Shown here: in pieces, positions 7,439 to 16,346 of the stretch
Numbering within the stretch: position 1 is the first letter of the stretch
Layout of the letters: each line of letters opens with the position of its first letter
From: Lachnospiraceae bacterium
Lineage (GTDB): Bacteria > Bacillota > Clostridia > Lachnospirales > Lachnospiraceae
Direction of reading: 5' to 3'
Assembly (NCBI GenBank): GCA_016283755.1
Contig: JAEENO010000009.1
Location: 1 to 38,337, forward strand
DNA: 38,337 nt
The notes under the pieces: model-generated
The model's input: the letters and a program-made list of their open reading frames with translations, nothing else
Told to the model about the DNA's origin: nothing
Databases searched by the model: none
Position numbers and translations under genes: made by a program

Positions 7439-9967
7439 ATGGCGAAGATTCTCTCTAAAGCAGGCATTTTAGCCGGTATATTCGTAATAAGCGTAATAAT
7501 AATGGAATTATTCTCGAGTATATCGGGAGAGGACAGAACCGCGAAGATGAGCGCGGCTTCTTTGCCGACCATTGTTTTATATGAGAATAAGCAGGAGATT
7601 AATACGCTTTTCGGTTATACAACTGAGATGAATACCAATTATATGCGAGATACGATCACTCCTTTATATGATAATCTCGCACTTCCTATTACAATTAATA
7701 CATACGGCGCAAAGGTCGACGGTATTAATTATAAGGTAAGAACCCTTAAGGGAGACCGTCTTGTGGAGGATACGAATGTTAAGTCTTTTTCTGTTAACGG
7801 CAACAAGATTGATGTAACCCTTCCGATACAAAATCTTCTTGACGCATGTGTTGAGTATCAGCTTATAATTACACTTACGGTAGACGGTAAAGATATATAT
7901 TATTATACGAGAATTATAGTTCCGACCGATATGTATGCAAAGGAATGTATATTCTTCTGTGTGGATTTCCATAAGAAGACTTTTGTTACGGAGAAAAAGC
8001 AGGATCTTGCAATTTATATGGAATCGGACCACACTATGGCTAACGATAACCTTCATTACGTGACTATTAAGTCTTCAATGAAAGAGCTTTTCTACGCAGA
8101 TTTTGAGTGTGCGCCGATAACGGATATAAGGGTTAATGTTAAGGAGATTAAGGCGGAGTACACAGTAGTTACGATAGAATACAGTATCGGTGCCAAGGGT
8201 GAGAACGGTGAAGCGGAGTACTATAACGTAGTTGAGTATTACAGAGTACGCTGCGGTAACCAGAGAATGTATCTTCTTAATTTCGAGCGAACAATTAATC
8301 AGATATTCAGAGAAGATGGTGATAACTTCGGAAAAAACTCAATCCGCTTAGGAATCGTAGGCGAAGACGGAGTAGATTATAAGACAAGCGAGAACGGAAC
8401 GATAGTTGCCTTTGTACAGGAAGGCGATCTATGGCAATATTCCAATATCAATAATTCGCTTTCGCGTGTATGGTCATATAGAGGTTACGAGCAGCTTGAC
8501 GAAAGAGAGAATAACTCTGACCACGCGGTACGCGTAATAAGAGTAGATGAGACCGGAAGTATCGACTTTATTATCTATGGATACGCACCGAGAGGTCCAC
8601 ATGAGGGACAGGTTGGAATAAGCGTATATCATTATGATTCCGTAGCCAATGCGAATGAAGAGATTCTCTACATACCATTTACGAGGTCTTATCAGATGAT
8701 TGAACAGATGGTAGGTAAGATTCTCTATGTTAACGACCTTAACCACTTCTATATAAAGTGCGAGAATAATATCTATGATATAGACCTTACGACAAGAAAA
8801 GCCAAAGTCCTTGGTAGCGGTCACGGAGAAGGCTGGTACAGTGTGTCCGATGATTCGTCGAGAATGGCTTATCTTAGTAAGGGAAATGAGAACGAAGGTA
8901 AGACGATAGAGTACTACAACCTTGAGGCCGGAACCAAGATTGAGATAAAAGCATCCGACGATGAGTGGATAAGGCCATTAGGCTTTATAGATCATAACCT
9001 TATATACGGTGTTGCAAGAAAGGAAGATGTAACAGAGGGTATCTCGGGAGCGATTCATTTCCCGATGTATGCGCTTTATATAATTGCAGAAGACGGTACG
9101 GTTAAGAAAGAATATAAGAAAGAAGATATCTACGTTACAAGTATTAAGTGCGAAGAGTCGGTTATAAGACTTAATCGAGAAGAGCGCAGTGGTGACGAAT
9201 ATAAGGAAATGCTCCAGGATACGATTATGGATATGGAAGTCGATACCGAGAGTATAACAGAGGTAACATCCCTATATTCCGAGATTAAGCAGAAGATTAC
9301 GATAATCAAGCTTTCCAAGGATGTTAAAAGCGAAAGCCCGAATCTTCTTTCATCAAAGCTTATAGTTAACGATGAGAATAACGTTGTTTCAATAGAAGGC
9401 ACCGGTACGGAAGATTACTACTATGTATATGCTAAGGGCAGAATGATCTTCATTACGCCTGATGTATCGACGGCCGTAAGCGTTGCTGCGGAAAATGCCG
9501 GAGTTGTAATAGATGATGAATTAAATTATGTATGGCAGCAGGGTAAGAAGAATTATGCAGACCGACTTACCGGAATGAAAGTAGATACATCGCAGGTTGG
9601 TACAGGATATGAAGAGCGTTGTCTTACGGTAATCTTACAGCATGAGAATATATCCCTTGCCGTCGGAGAGCTTTTAAGTAACGGACGAAGCGTTAAGAAG
9701 ATATTAAATGATGCTTTGCAGGGCGCTTTCGTACTTGACCTTAAGGGCGCGACCTTAAATCAGATGCTCTATTACATAAGTCAGGATACACCTGTATATG
9801 CGATGCTCGGCAGTAAGCCGGTTATATTATGCGGATATACCAACAGAGATATTCTCTATTACGATCCTGAATATAACGTGGCAAAGCTTATGCGACTTGA
9901 TGACGCAAGAGAGCAGTTTGAGGATGCCGGAAATGTATTCATGACCTATATAAAGCCAACTGAATAG
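7439..9967 (+). CDS. Large membrane-anchored extracytoplasmic protein with degenerate C39-like C-terminus
   Basis: This is an 842-residue protein of unknown function. Residues 7-25 (KAGILAGIFVISVIIMELF) are a single N-terminal membrane anchor with no lipobox, so the bulk should be outside the cell. Residues about 300-560 contain repeated short beta-strand units (GTIVAFVQEGDLWQYS, SRMAYLSKGNE) suggesting a propeller-like fold. The last 110 residues look like a peptidase C39-type domain (PVYAMLGSKPVILCGYTNRD followed by ILYYDPEYN), but the catalytic Cys near the domain start and the His normally before the GY segment are not evident, so it is probably a pseudo-peptidase. It lies 12 bases after the methyltransferase and ends the operon at a strong terminator. 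Conservation of order would suggest a shared envelope role, but nothing here proves one. Confidence 0.7.
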   Translation: MAKILSKAGILAGIFVISVIIMELFSSISGEDRTAKMSAASLPTIVLYENKQEINTLFGYTTEMNTNYMRDTITPLYDNLALPITINTYGAKVDGINYKVRTLKGDRLVEDTNVKSFSVNGNKIDVTLPIQNLLDACVEYQLIITLTVDGKDIYYYTRIIVPTDMYAKECIFFCVDFHKKTFVTEKKQDLAIYMESDHTMANDNLHYVTIKSSMKELFYADFECAPITDIRVNVKEIKAEYTVVTIEYSIGAKGENGEAEYYNVVEYYRVRCGNQRMYLLNFERTINQIFREDGDNFGKNSIRLGIVGEDGVDYKTSENGTIVAFVQEGDLWQYSNINNSLSRVWSYRGYEQLDERENNSDHAVRVIRVDETGSIDFIIYGYAPRGPHEGQVGISVYHYDSVANANEEILYIPFTRSYQMIEQMVGKILYVNDLNHFYIKCENNIYDIDLTTRKAKVLGSGHGEGWYSVSDDSSRMAYLSKGNENEGKTIEYYNLEAGTKIEIKASDDEWIRPLGFIDHNLIYGVARKEDVTEGISGAIHFPMYALYIIAEDGTVKKEYKKEDIYVTSIKCEESVIRLNREERSGDEYKEMLQDTIMDMEVDTESITEVTSLYSEIKQKITIIKLSKDVKSESPNLLSSKLIVNDENNVVSIEGTGTEDYYYVYAKGRMIFITPDVSTAVSVAAENAGVVIDDELNYVWQQGKKNYADRLTGMKVDTSQVGTGYEERCLTVILQHENISLAVGELLSNGRSVKKILNDALQGAFVLDLKGATLNQMLYYISQDTPVYAMLGSKPVILCGYTNRDILYYDPEYNVAKLMRLDDAREQFEDAGNVFMTYIKPTE

Positions 9968-9980
9968 TGGATATAGAGTA

Positions 9981-10010
9981 AAAAGGAGGTGAGATTCACC
10001 TCCTTTTTTG
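9981..10010 (+). terminator. Rho-independent terminator
   Basis: The stem AAAGGAGGTGA (9982-9992) pairs with TCACCTCCTTT (9996-10006) around a 3-base loop and runs into a T tract to 10009. It closes the ptb-buk operon. The stem contains an AGGAGGTGA sequence identical to an anti-16S motif; no reading frame follows it directly. Confidence 0.9.
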
Positions 10011-10026
10011 TACATCAATAATTCAT

Positions 10027-10054
10027 TAAAGAATTAACTTCTCTCGACCGAAAT
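10027..10054 (+). promoter_or_regulatory. Candidate sigma-28 (SigD/FliA) flagellar promoter
   Basis: TAAA (10027-10030) and CCGAAAT (10048-10054) are separated by 17 bases. This resembles TAAA-N15/16-CCGATAT of flagellar late promoters with a spacing one base longer. It sits just after the preceding terminator and upstream of the FliK-like/flagellin operon, which makes the assignment plausible. Confidence 0.45.
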
Positions 10055-10075
10055 AGTAGATATGAGGTGGGACAT

Positions 10076-12931
10076 ATGAATATAAACGAGATTCTTAATA
10101 CTAAATCAATCAATAACGGAATAATCCCTGAAAATACAATTAATTCCAAGGAAGAGAAGGTTAAGGAAGCTTCTTTTAACATGCCGCTTGACACGCTTGG
10201 AAAAGAAGGCGGCTTAAGCTTTGCCGATATTTCTTCAAAATCTAAGATGCGTATGGATAAGTTATCCTTAAATAACGCAGAGTTCGTTGCGGGCACAATG
10301 GACGAAGATATGGCAAAAGCTCTTACCGAAGAAGGCATCGATGTCGAGAAAGAAGACAGCGATGTTATGCTTACTGTAGTTGATAAGATCAACCTTCAGC
10401 GAGCAATTGCGGGAGCAGACGATGTAGCGGTTCAGAACTTATCTAAAGAGCAGTTAACCGCGGTATCTCCTTATGTAGCAAGAGCATACGAAATGGCAAC
10501 GGAATTAACCGTTCCTACAGTTGAAGATGCGGCATATATCATTAAGAATGAATTACAGCCTACCATAGAGAACGTGTTTAAGGCAGAAAATGTAATGAAT
10601 AATACTCCGGTTAAGACGGAGAACATTACGGAATTAAAGCCGGCGATAGAAGAGAAGGTCAGAACTTTTGTAGAAAATCCGACTCCTGAAGACCTTGAGT
10701 TTGCCGAGAAAATCGTAGAACTCGGCGTAGAACTTAATGAGGGAACTTTTATACTTGGAAAAGACCTTGTAAAGGGCGATATAATCGCGACAGATGAAGA
10801 AATTCTCGCAAGCATAGAAGAAGCCGTATCCTTAGGATTTAATCCTCAGGAAGCAATCGCATTAAAGGATTACAGCTATACAGACGCCCTTAAGAACATG
10901 GACGATAAGGACTTAAATAAGAAGTTATCGTTAGTCGGCGCAAAAAGAAGAATAGTAGAAGCATCGCTTATCCTTTCGGAAGAAGCAAATCTTACTTTAT
11001 GTAAGAAGGATATGCATATAGATACTGAGGGCTTACAGAAAATAGTCGACGGCTTAAAGGAAGAAGAGGCTGCATTAGAGAAGGCAATGTGTGGCTCTGT
11101 TGAAGGATTTGCGGACTTTAACGAGACAGTTTCCATAATCGACGACATTAAGGAAGCACCTGCATATGCAATGCCGGCACTTTCCTTTACAAGTACGATT
11201 CCTGAAATCAAGGAAGCTATAGACAGCTTTGTAAGTACACATTCTATCGGTGAAAAAGCGCTTGATATGGCAGCAGCCGCTTATGATACCATGAGAACCG
11301 AGATAAGACCGGACCATGGCGATAACATTAAGAAGGCATTTGCCAACGTTAAGGATATCTTATCCGAGATGGGGATGGAGCAGACCGCGGAAAATGAGCG
11401 TGCCGTCCGAATCTTAGGTTATAACAATATGGAAATTACGGAAGAATCCGTAGAGAATATCAAGCTTAACGACGAGAAGTGGCAGAACGTATTTAATAAC
11501 CTTACTCCTAAGGTAGTTCTTACAATGATTCGCGAGGGATATAACCCACTTAATGTGGAATTAACCGAACTAAACGATAAGGCGGTTGAGATTAAAGAGC
11601 GCATAGGAGATGCGGGAACTGAGAAATACAGCAAGTTTTTATATGACCTTACGAAAAAAGACGGAATAACCGAAGAAGAACGCGAATCCTACATGGGAAT
11701 CTACCGTCTTCTTCGTCAGGTTGAAAAGTCCGACGGTGCGGTTATAGGAGCAGCTGTTGCAAGTAACGCAGAGCTTACTTTAAAGAATCTTATTACCGAA
11801 GTAAGAAGCCGCCATACGGGACATGTCGATAAGACGGTGGACGACGCGCTTGCAGCTTCGGAAAAGCGCGTAGTTGCTGATCTTTCAATAACCGAGCAGG
11901 TAAACAGCGCATACGAAGCATATGCGTTAAAGAATGCCCTTGAAGAAGTCAACGTTGAAGTACTCGTTAAGATGAGTGAAGAGATGACGGACGGAAAGAG
12001 TATCTTAGATAAGACTCCGGAAGAATTCGTAGAATCCTTACGTCTTATAAATGCTGATATTAAGGACGAGATTAAAGAAGAAGATAAAGAGATTAAGCAG
12101 CGAATAGCGGACAGTCTTAAGATACTTGAAACCGATGAAGAGGTAAGAAGCTATCTTGAATCGATAGAAGCACCTAAGTCGGTTGAAAATATCGAGGCTG
12201 TATATAACTATTTCAGATCCAACAGGACATACAGTAAGTTATATGAAGAGATTAACTCACTTTCCGATAAGGAAATGTTCGATTTTCTTAAGGCTGAAGC
12301 ATTAAAGCATTTCGAAGAGAATATCGAATCCCCTACCGCAATGGGAGAAGCTTTAGAAGAGCTTGAAGAGCTGGCAACGCAAGTTATGGATACCATGGAG
12401 ACAGATGAAGAAACTAAATCCGTCGATTTACAAGCTATGCGAATGGTTTGCTCACAGATTGGATTATTTGCGGACGCAGCCAAGAAAGAGGACTTTGCGA
12501 TACCGGTACTTATCAAAGGAAAGATGGGTACGGTTTCGTTAAAAATAGTTAAGGGCAAGAAGGATAAGGGTAAAGTAACCATTACTTCTCATATGCCTAA
12601 TGAAAAAGAGATTGCGGCAGAGTTTAAAGTACAAAACGGCGATATCAGAGGCTACTTTGTCACGGATGATGAAGAGTTATATGAAGACTTAAGAGACGCC
12701 GAGGATAGAATGAAAGAGCTTCTTAATGAAGACGAGAGCTTAAAAGATTTGAGCTTTTCACTTAATGCTATTAAGAGTAATACGGTATCTTTATCAGGAT
12801 TTAGAAAAGATGCAGGCAAGGGTCTTGAGACACCGGATGAAGATAGTAACGTACTTACCGAAAGCTTATACGGAATTGCAAAAGTTTTCATTACGGTTCT
12901 TAAGAGAAGTCAGGATTCATCCGAAATATAA
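10076..12931 (+). CDS. FliK-like flagellar protein (DUF6240-type) upstream of flagellin
   Basis: The protein has 951 residues from ATG 10076, chosen because AGGTGG lies 5 bases upstream; a GTG at 10067 would overlap that site. No signal peptide or membrane segment is present. Most of the protein is alpha-helical and acidic, with repeated short helices separated by EEG/EEGIDV-like turns. Near the C-terminus, IPVLIKGKMGTVSLKIVKGK, then KGKVTITSHMPN and EDLRDAEDRMKELLNEDE follow the strand-strand-helix pattern of the FliK hook-length-control C-terminal domain (LG-x-V-x-V ... L-x-x-L). I recall the family as DUF6240, seen next to flagellin genes in Lachnospiraceae. Its distance from hook genes and adjacency to flagellin suggest a role in filament or secretion control. 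Function is inference; the gene is certain. Confidence 0.75.
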   Translation: MNINEILNTKSINNGIIPENTINSKEEKVKEASFNMPLDTLGKEGGLSFADISSKSKMRMDKLSLNNAEFVAGTMDEDMAKALTEEGIDVEKEDSDVMLTVVDKINLQRAIAGADDVAVQNLSKEQLTAVSPYVARAYEMATELTVPTVEDAAYIIKNELQPTIENVFKAENVMNNTPVKTENITELKPAIEEKVRTFVENPTPEDLEFAEKIVELGVELNEGTFILGKDLVKGDIIATDEEILASIEEAVSLGFNPQEAIALKDYSYTDALKNMDDKDLNKKLSLVGAKRRIVEASLILSEEANLTLCKKDMHIDTEGLQKIVDGLKEEEAALEKAMCGSVEGFADFNETVSIIDDIKEAPAYAMPALSFTSTIPEIKEAIDSFVSTHSIGEKALDMAAAAYDTMRTEIRPDHGDNIKKAFANVKDILSEMGMEQTAENERAVRILGYNNMEITEESVENIKLNDEKWQNVFNNLTPKVVLTMIREGYNPLNVELTELNDKAVEIKERIGDAGTEKYSKFLYDLTKKDGITEEERESYMGIYRLLRQVEKSDGAVIGAAVASNAELTLKNLITEVRSRHTGHVDKTVDDALAASEKRVVADLSITEQVNSAYEAYALKNALEEVNVEVLVKMSEEMTDGKSILDKTPEEFVESLRLINADIKDEIKEEDKEIKQRIADSLKILETDEEVRSYLESIEAPKSVENIEAVYNYFRSNRTYSKLYEEINSLSDKEMFDFLKAEALKHFEENIESPTAMGEALEELEELATQVMDTMETDEETKSVDLQAMRMVCSQIGLFADAAKKEDFAIPVLIKGKMGTVSLKIVKGKKDKGKVTITSHMPNEKEIAAEFKVQNGDIRGYFVTDDEELYEDLRDAEDRMKELLNEDESLKDLSFSLNAIKSNTVSLSGFRKDAGKGLETPDEDSNVLTESLYGIAKVFITVLKRSQDSSEI

Positions 12932-13009
12932 ACCATAAGAATGTAAACACAGGGAAGTGTAAGCATCGTATAAAGGAATTATCGTAATTAAGGCAAAGGA
13001 GATGTTTAC

Positions 13010-14494
13010 ATGAAGATTAATTATAATATGTCAGCCTATGTGGCTAATTCACGTCTGTTACAGAATGAAGACCTTCTTACCAAGTCACTTGAGAGATTGT
13101 CTTCAGGTTATAAGATTAACCATGCGTCGGATGATCCTGCCGGCATGGCTATATCTTCCAAAATGAAATCCCAGATAAGAGGTTTAGATCAGGCCAATCG
13201 TAACTCATCAGACGGTATTTCCGTTCTTGAGACTACGGAAGGTGCGTTAAATGAAGTTAACTCTATCTTACAGAGAATGAGAGAACTCGCTGTTCAGTCG
13301 GGAAACGATACCTATACACAGGAAGATCTTCAAGCAATGCAGGATGAAATTGAAGCATTGAAGGAAGAAATCGACAGAATTTCTGAGGACACAGAATTTA
13401 ACAAGCTTCACGTGCTTGACGGATCGATGTGCGCAAGAATCTATTCAAATTCAAGAGATATTACTCTCGCAGAAGCAAGTTCTGAAGTAAGAGTAGGCAA
13501 GTATCACTTTGAGGTAACCGCTGACGCGCAAAGAGCTCAGTATATTGGTACGCACGGAACGGCATTTATGTATGAAGGAGATACAAATCCTGATATAGTT
13601 AGTCCTGAAGCCGGAACAATCAGTATTAACGGTTCTAAGGTTACATTTACAGGAAAAGAAACTGCGGTAGAGCGTTATGAGATGCTTAGAAACGCAGCAG
13701 AAATCGGTGAGGTTGTCGTATTTGTAGGCGAATATGTTGCAAATTCCGATGAGTATCCTTCAACAAACGGTTTTAAACCGGCAGATAATGAATACAAGAA
13801 CATCGATGCTTTATATTTCTTTTCGGCACATACGGGAAGTTCCGAAACAATAGAGATTACAAGCAATAATCCGCGTCTTTTAGATGCATTCGGAATTGGC
13901 TATGATGTAAAAGAAAAGGGAAAAGATGTAGAAGTTACCGCAGATTCGAATGATTTCTCCGGTATGGCAACAACCATTACCAAGGGAAATATGGTAACCG
14001 TTACCGAGATGAACGGTGTATCAATAAGCTTTAAGGTTGAAGACGGAGCATATTTTAAGAATGGCGGAAATCTTGATGTAGAGCTTAACATAACCGATAT
14101 CGGCAAGATGGTATTCCAGGTTGGTGCTAACGAGCACGAGACAATTGCAATAAGCATCCCTGAAGTATCAACAAGAACACTTTTCATTGATGACCTTGAT
14201 GTAACAACTATTAATGGTTGCGACAGAGCTTTAATGGCGCTTGATAACGCACTTGCCAAGGTTACATCCATAAGATCCTCGATCGGTGCGGTTGAGAACA
14301 GACTTAACTACACAACCGAGAACCTTGACGAGGTTACACTTGATATGTCTTCAGCATTATCAAGAATCGAAGATGTTGATATGGCAACCGAAATGTCAAC
14401 ATACACCCAGATGAATGTACTTGTACAGGCCGCAACAAGCGTACTTGCGCAGGCAAACGACATTCCTCAGCAGGTATTACAGCTTTTGCAGTAA
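13010..14494 (+). CDS. Flagellin
   Basis: This is the filament subunit, 494 residues. The conserved D0/D1 N-terminal region (1-140) includes SLERLSSGYKINHASDDPAG and LETTEGALNEVNSILQRMRE. The conserved C-terminal D1/D0 region (about 400-494) includes ALAKVTSIRSSIGAVENRLN and ends LAQANDIPQQVLQLLQ. About 250 residues between them form a variable outer domain. There is no signal peptide, as expected for type III export. A GGAGATG site precedes the ATG. The gene is 78 bases downstream of the FliK-like gene and 10 bases upstream of the FliS-like chaperone. Other flagellin copies elsewhere in the genome cannot be excluded. Confidence 0.96.
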   Translation: MKINYNMSAYVANSRLLQNEDLLTKSLERLSSGYKINHASDDPAGMAISSKMKSQIRGLDQANRNSSDGISVLETTEGALNEVNSILQRMRELAVQSGNDTYTQEDLQAMQDEIEALKEEIDRISEDTEFNKLHVLDGSMCARIYSNSRDITLAEASSEVRVGKYHFEVTADAQRAQYIGTHGTAFMYEGDTNPDIVSPEAGTISINGSKVTFTGKETAVERYEMLRNAAEIGEVVVFVGEYVANSDEYPSTNGFKPADNEYKNIDALYFFSAHTGSSETIEITSNNPRLLDAFGIGYDVKEKGKDVEVTADSNDFSGMATTITKGNMVTVTEMNGVSISFKVEDGAYFKNGGNLDVELNITDIGKMVFQVGANEHETIAISIPEVSTRTLFIDDLDVTTINGCDRALMALDNALAKVTSIRSSIGAVENRLNYTTENLDEVTLDMSSALSRIEDVDMATEMSTYTQMNVLVQAATSVLAQANDIPQQVLQLLQ

Positions 14495-14504
14495 GGTGAT
14501 ATAG

Positions 14505-14978
14505 ATGAAGTTAGAGAAGAAAAAAGAGTATAAGGAGCGAATAATCGCGGCAAACAGAAGCGAGCTTATCGTAATCATGTATGAGATGCTTTTCTCTTAT
14601 ATGGAGGATGTGTACGCAGGCATTGATAAGGATGAGTGGGTTGAGGCGAAAGAAGCAATTAACCATGCGGAAGCGGTTGTAAGACGACTTATCGACGATC
14701 TTGACTTTAATTACGATATAGCCAAAGAGCTTTTTCCGCTATACGATTTCGTATTAAGGCGCTTCGCGGTAGCCAGAATCAAAAAAAGCGCTGAGCCTGT
14801 TAAGCAGGCGGAAACTATCCTAAGAAATCTCTATAAAGGAATGCTTGATATGGCAGCGGAAGATAATTCTCCTGCGTTAATGCAGAATAGAGAAGACATG
14901 TATCTTGGACTTACATATGGTAAAAATTCCTTAAATGAAATCTCGACCGGCGTAAATAAGCGTGGTTTCTATGCTTAG
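14505..14978 (+). CDS. fliS: FliS-like flagellin export chaperone
   Basis: The 157-residue all-helical protein is somewhat longer than typical FliS (about 130). The N-terminal pattern YKERIIAANRSELIVIMYEM, followed by helices with EAKEAINHAEAVVRRLIDDL and the ILRNLYKGMLDMA segment, matches the FliS four-helix bundle that caps the flagellin C-terminus and prevents premature polymerisation in the cytosol. It starts 10 bases after flagellin behind an AAGGTGA site and is followed by a terminator, so it is co-expressed with the flagellin it probably serves. The family call rests on helix pattern and location; overall similarity to classical FliS is modest. Confidence 0.75.
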   Translation: MKLEKKKEYKERIIAANRSELIVIMYEMLFSYMEDVYAGIDKDEWVEAKEAINHAEAVVRRLIDDLDFNYDIAKELFPLYDFVLRRFAVARIKKSAEPVKQAETILRNLYKGMLDMAAEDNSPALMQNREDMYLGLTYGKNSLNEISTGVNKRGFYA

Positions 14979-15013
14979 GCGGATAGCGGTTTATAAAAAT
15001 TTTAGAATTGATG

Positions 15014-15043
15014 AAAGAGCGGTTTTCGTAACCGCTCTTTTTT
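15014..15043 (+). terminator. Rho-independent terminator of the flagellin operon
   Basis: The stem AAAGAGCGGTT (15014-15024) pairs with AACCGCTCTTT (15030-15040) around a 5-base loop, followed by further Ts to 15043. It separates the flagellin operon from the pilus locus. Confidence 0.92.
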
Positions 15044-15067
15044 ATAATTATTTTATTATTTGTTCGG

Positions 15068-15096
15068 TTGTAAAAATTAATTTTCGAGACTATAAT
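15068..15096 (+). promoter_or_regulatory. Promoter of the Tad/Flp pilus locus
   Basis: TTGTAA (15068-15073), a 17-base spacer and TATAAT (15091-15096) lie 24 bases upstream of the first pilus gene. No other comparable promoter was noticed before 22803, so the whole locus may be one transcript. Confidence 0.65.
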
Positions 15097-15120
15097 TCGA
15101 AGTACACTTAAGCGAAAGGA

Positions 15121-15525
15121 ATGAGCGACATAGATAGATACGGATTATTGATTCCGTATTCGGTTATAGCTTCTTACTTCGATATTAAGAACTGTAAGAT
15201 ACCCAATGAACTTACAGGATTCGGGTTTATTATCTTAGGTACTTACAGGTTTTTATTCTTAAGGCAGCAGGTAACAGATATTTTCTTTATTATCTTAATT
15301 CTTGCTGTAATTCTTATTTTTTATATGCTCCGCCTTATGGGCGGCGGCGATGTCAAATTTATTTCCACGATTATTATATTGATGAAATGGGAGGAGACGG
15401 CAAACTGGCTTATTATATCAATTCTTGTGCAGGCGCTTTTCTTTATTCTTAACAGAAAAGAGAAGCTTCCTTTTGCACCGGCATTAACTGTAGGCCTTAT
15501 TATAACCGGATTGGGAAGATGGTGA
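15121..15525 (+). CDS. Prepilin peptidase, A24 family (TadV-like)
   Basis: This is a membrane aspartic peptidase of 134 residues that would cleave the leader of Flp-type prepilins at the Gly boundary. Both catalytic Asp contexts are present: SYFDIKNCKIPN near residue 20 and MGGGDVKF (the GxGD motif) near 78. Hydrophobic segments at about 37-47, 55-72 and 95-112 fit the short TadV/CpaA architecture without the methylase domain of full-length PilD. The AAAGGA site abuts the ATG at 15121, which is unusually close, so the start is slightly uncertain. It is the first gene of the locus and overlaps the next by 7 bases. Confidence 0.85.
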   Translation: MSDIDRYGLLIPYSVIASYFDIKNCKIPNELTGFGFIILGTYRFLFLRQQVTDIFFIILILAVILIFYMLRLMGGGDVKFISTIIILMKWEETANWLIISILVQALFFILNRKEKLPFAPALTVGLIITGLGRW

Positions 15526-16346
15526 AGAAGTATTTACTTATTAAGGACAGTGAAAAGGAATTTGCCGCAAGGCTTATCGACAGATTAAATGAGCTATATG
15601 GCGAGATAGATATCTTAATTGTATATGAAGATGAGATAAGCGAAATGAATGAAGATGAGATTTTTGTATTTTCCGATGAAAGAACCGGTGATCCGGGGAA
15701 GATATACAGGTTTCAGAAAGCAGCGGATATAAGAAGAGAGATAAAAGAGAAAAGCGGCGGATGCGGGAATACAGAAAGTGTTGATGATACAGACCTTACG
15801 ATAGTGCTTTCGCCTTCGGGTAACGCATATCAGAGAAATTATATATACGAAGAAGTGAAAAAAAGATCAAAAGACAGATCGGTTCTTGCAATTAATGTAG
15901 GTTTCTTTAGTGACAATCGCATAAATGCTGAAGGAATCGGTCTTTCGGAATTATGCTTTGAAATTTTTAAAGGGTTTGGAAGTACGATAGATAAGCAATA
16001 TATAGATAAGGCTATCTATTGCAGAGACGGTATGGATGTAATACGTCCGTTCTCTTCGCCGGTGCACCTTATTGAACTTAGGGGTGAACTTGCGGAGTTG
16101 ATCAATATAATAGTGAAAACGTGTAAGTATGATGAGCTTTTCATCGGGGTAGAGACACTTTTTCCGGAAATTGATGAGGTCATTGTTAAGGCAAAGGAAG
16201 TAATAATATTAAGAGCATCGGGCGAAGAAGAGACGGATGTTGAAAGCGAAGCGTACAGAGGACTTCGTGAATATGTGGACCGGGTATGTACCGATAAGAG
16301 CAGAATTAAGGAAAGGAAGATAGGATGCCTAATTACGGGGAATTGA
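15519..16346 (+). CDS. TadZ/CpaE-like protein lacking the Walker A loop
   Basis: This is a 275-residue cytosolic protein. Its place between the prepilin peptidase and the TadA ATPase is where tad loci carry TadZ/CpaE, a receiver-like plus MinD/ParA-like localisation factor. Residues 1-70 look like a degenerate receiver domain. The segment TIVLSPSGNAYQRNYIYEEV (about 105-125) occupies the place of the KGGxGKT deviant Walker loop but keeps none of its lysines or GK-T. RSVLAINVGFFSDN then resembles the ParA strand that follows, and ELFIGVETLFPEIDEVIVKA fits the later ParA strands. Nucleotide binding is therefore doubtful. Identity is inferred from synteny plus this pattern; a distant or unrelated origin is possible. 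It overlaps tadA by 22 bases. Confidence 0.55.
   Translation: MVKKYLLIKDSEKEFAARLIDRLNELYGEIDILIVYEDEISEMNEDEIFVFSDERTGDPGKIYRFQKAADIRREIKEKSGGCGNTESVDDTDLTIVLSPSGNAYQRNYIYEEVKKRSKDRSVLAINVGFFSDNRINAEGIGLSELCFEIFKGFGSTIDKQYIDKAIYCRDGMDVIRPFSSPVHLIELRGELAELINIIVKTCKYDELFIGVETLFPEIDEVIVKAKEVIILRASGEEETDVESEAYRGLREYVDRVCTDKSRIKERKIGCLITGN

Noticed and set aside
12944-12971. Possible sigma-28 promoter directly before flagellin (TAAA ... CATCGTAT)
   Set aside because: The -10 part matches CCGATAT poorly. Flagellin may be expressed from the promoter at 10027 or from another not recognised here.
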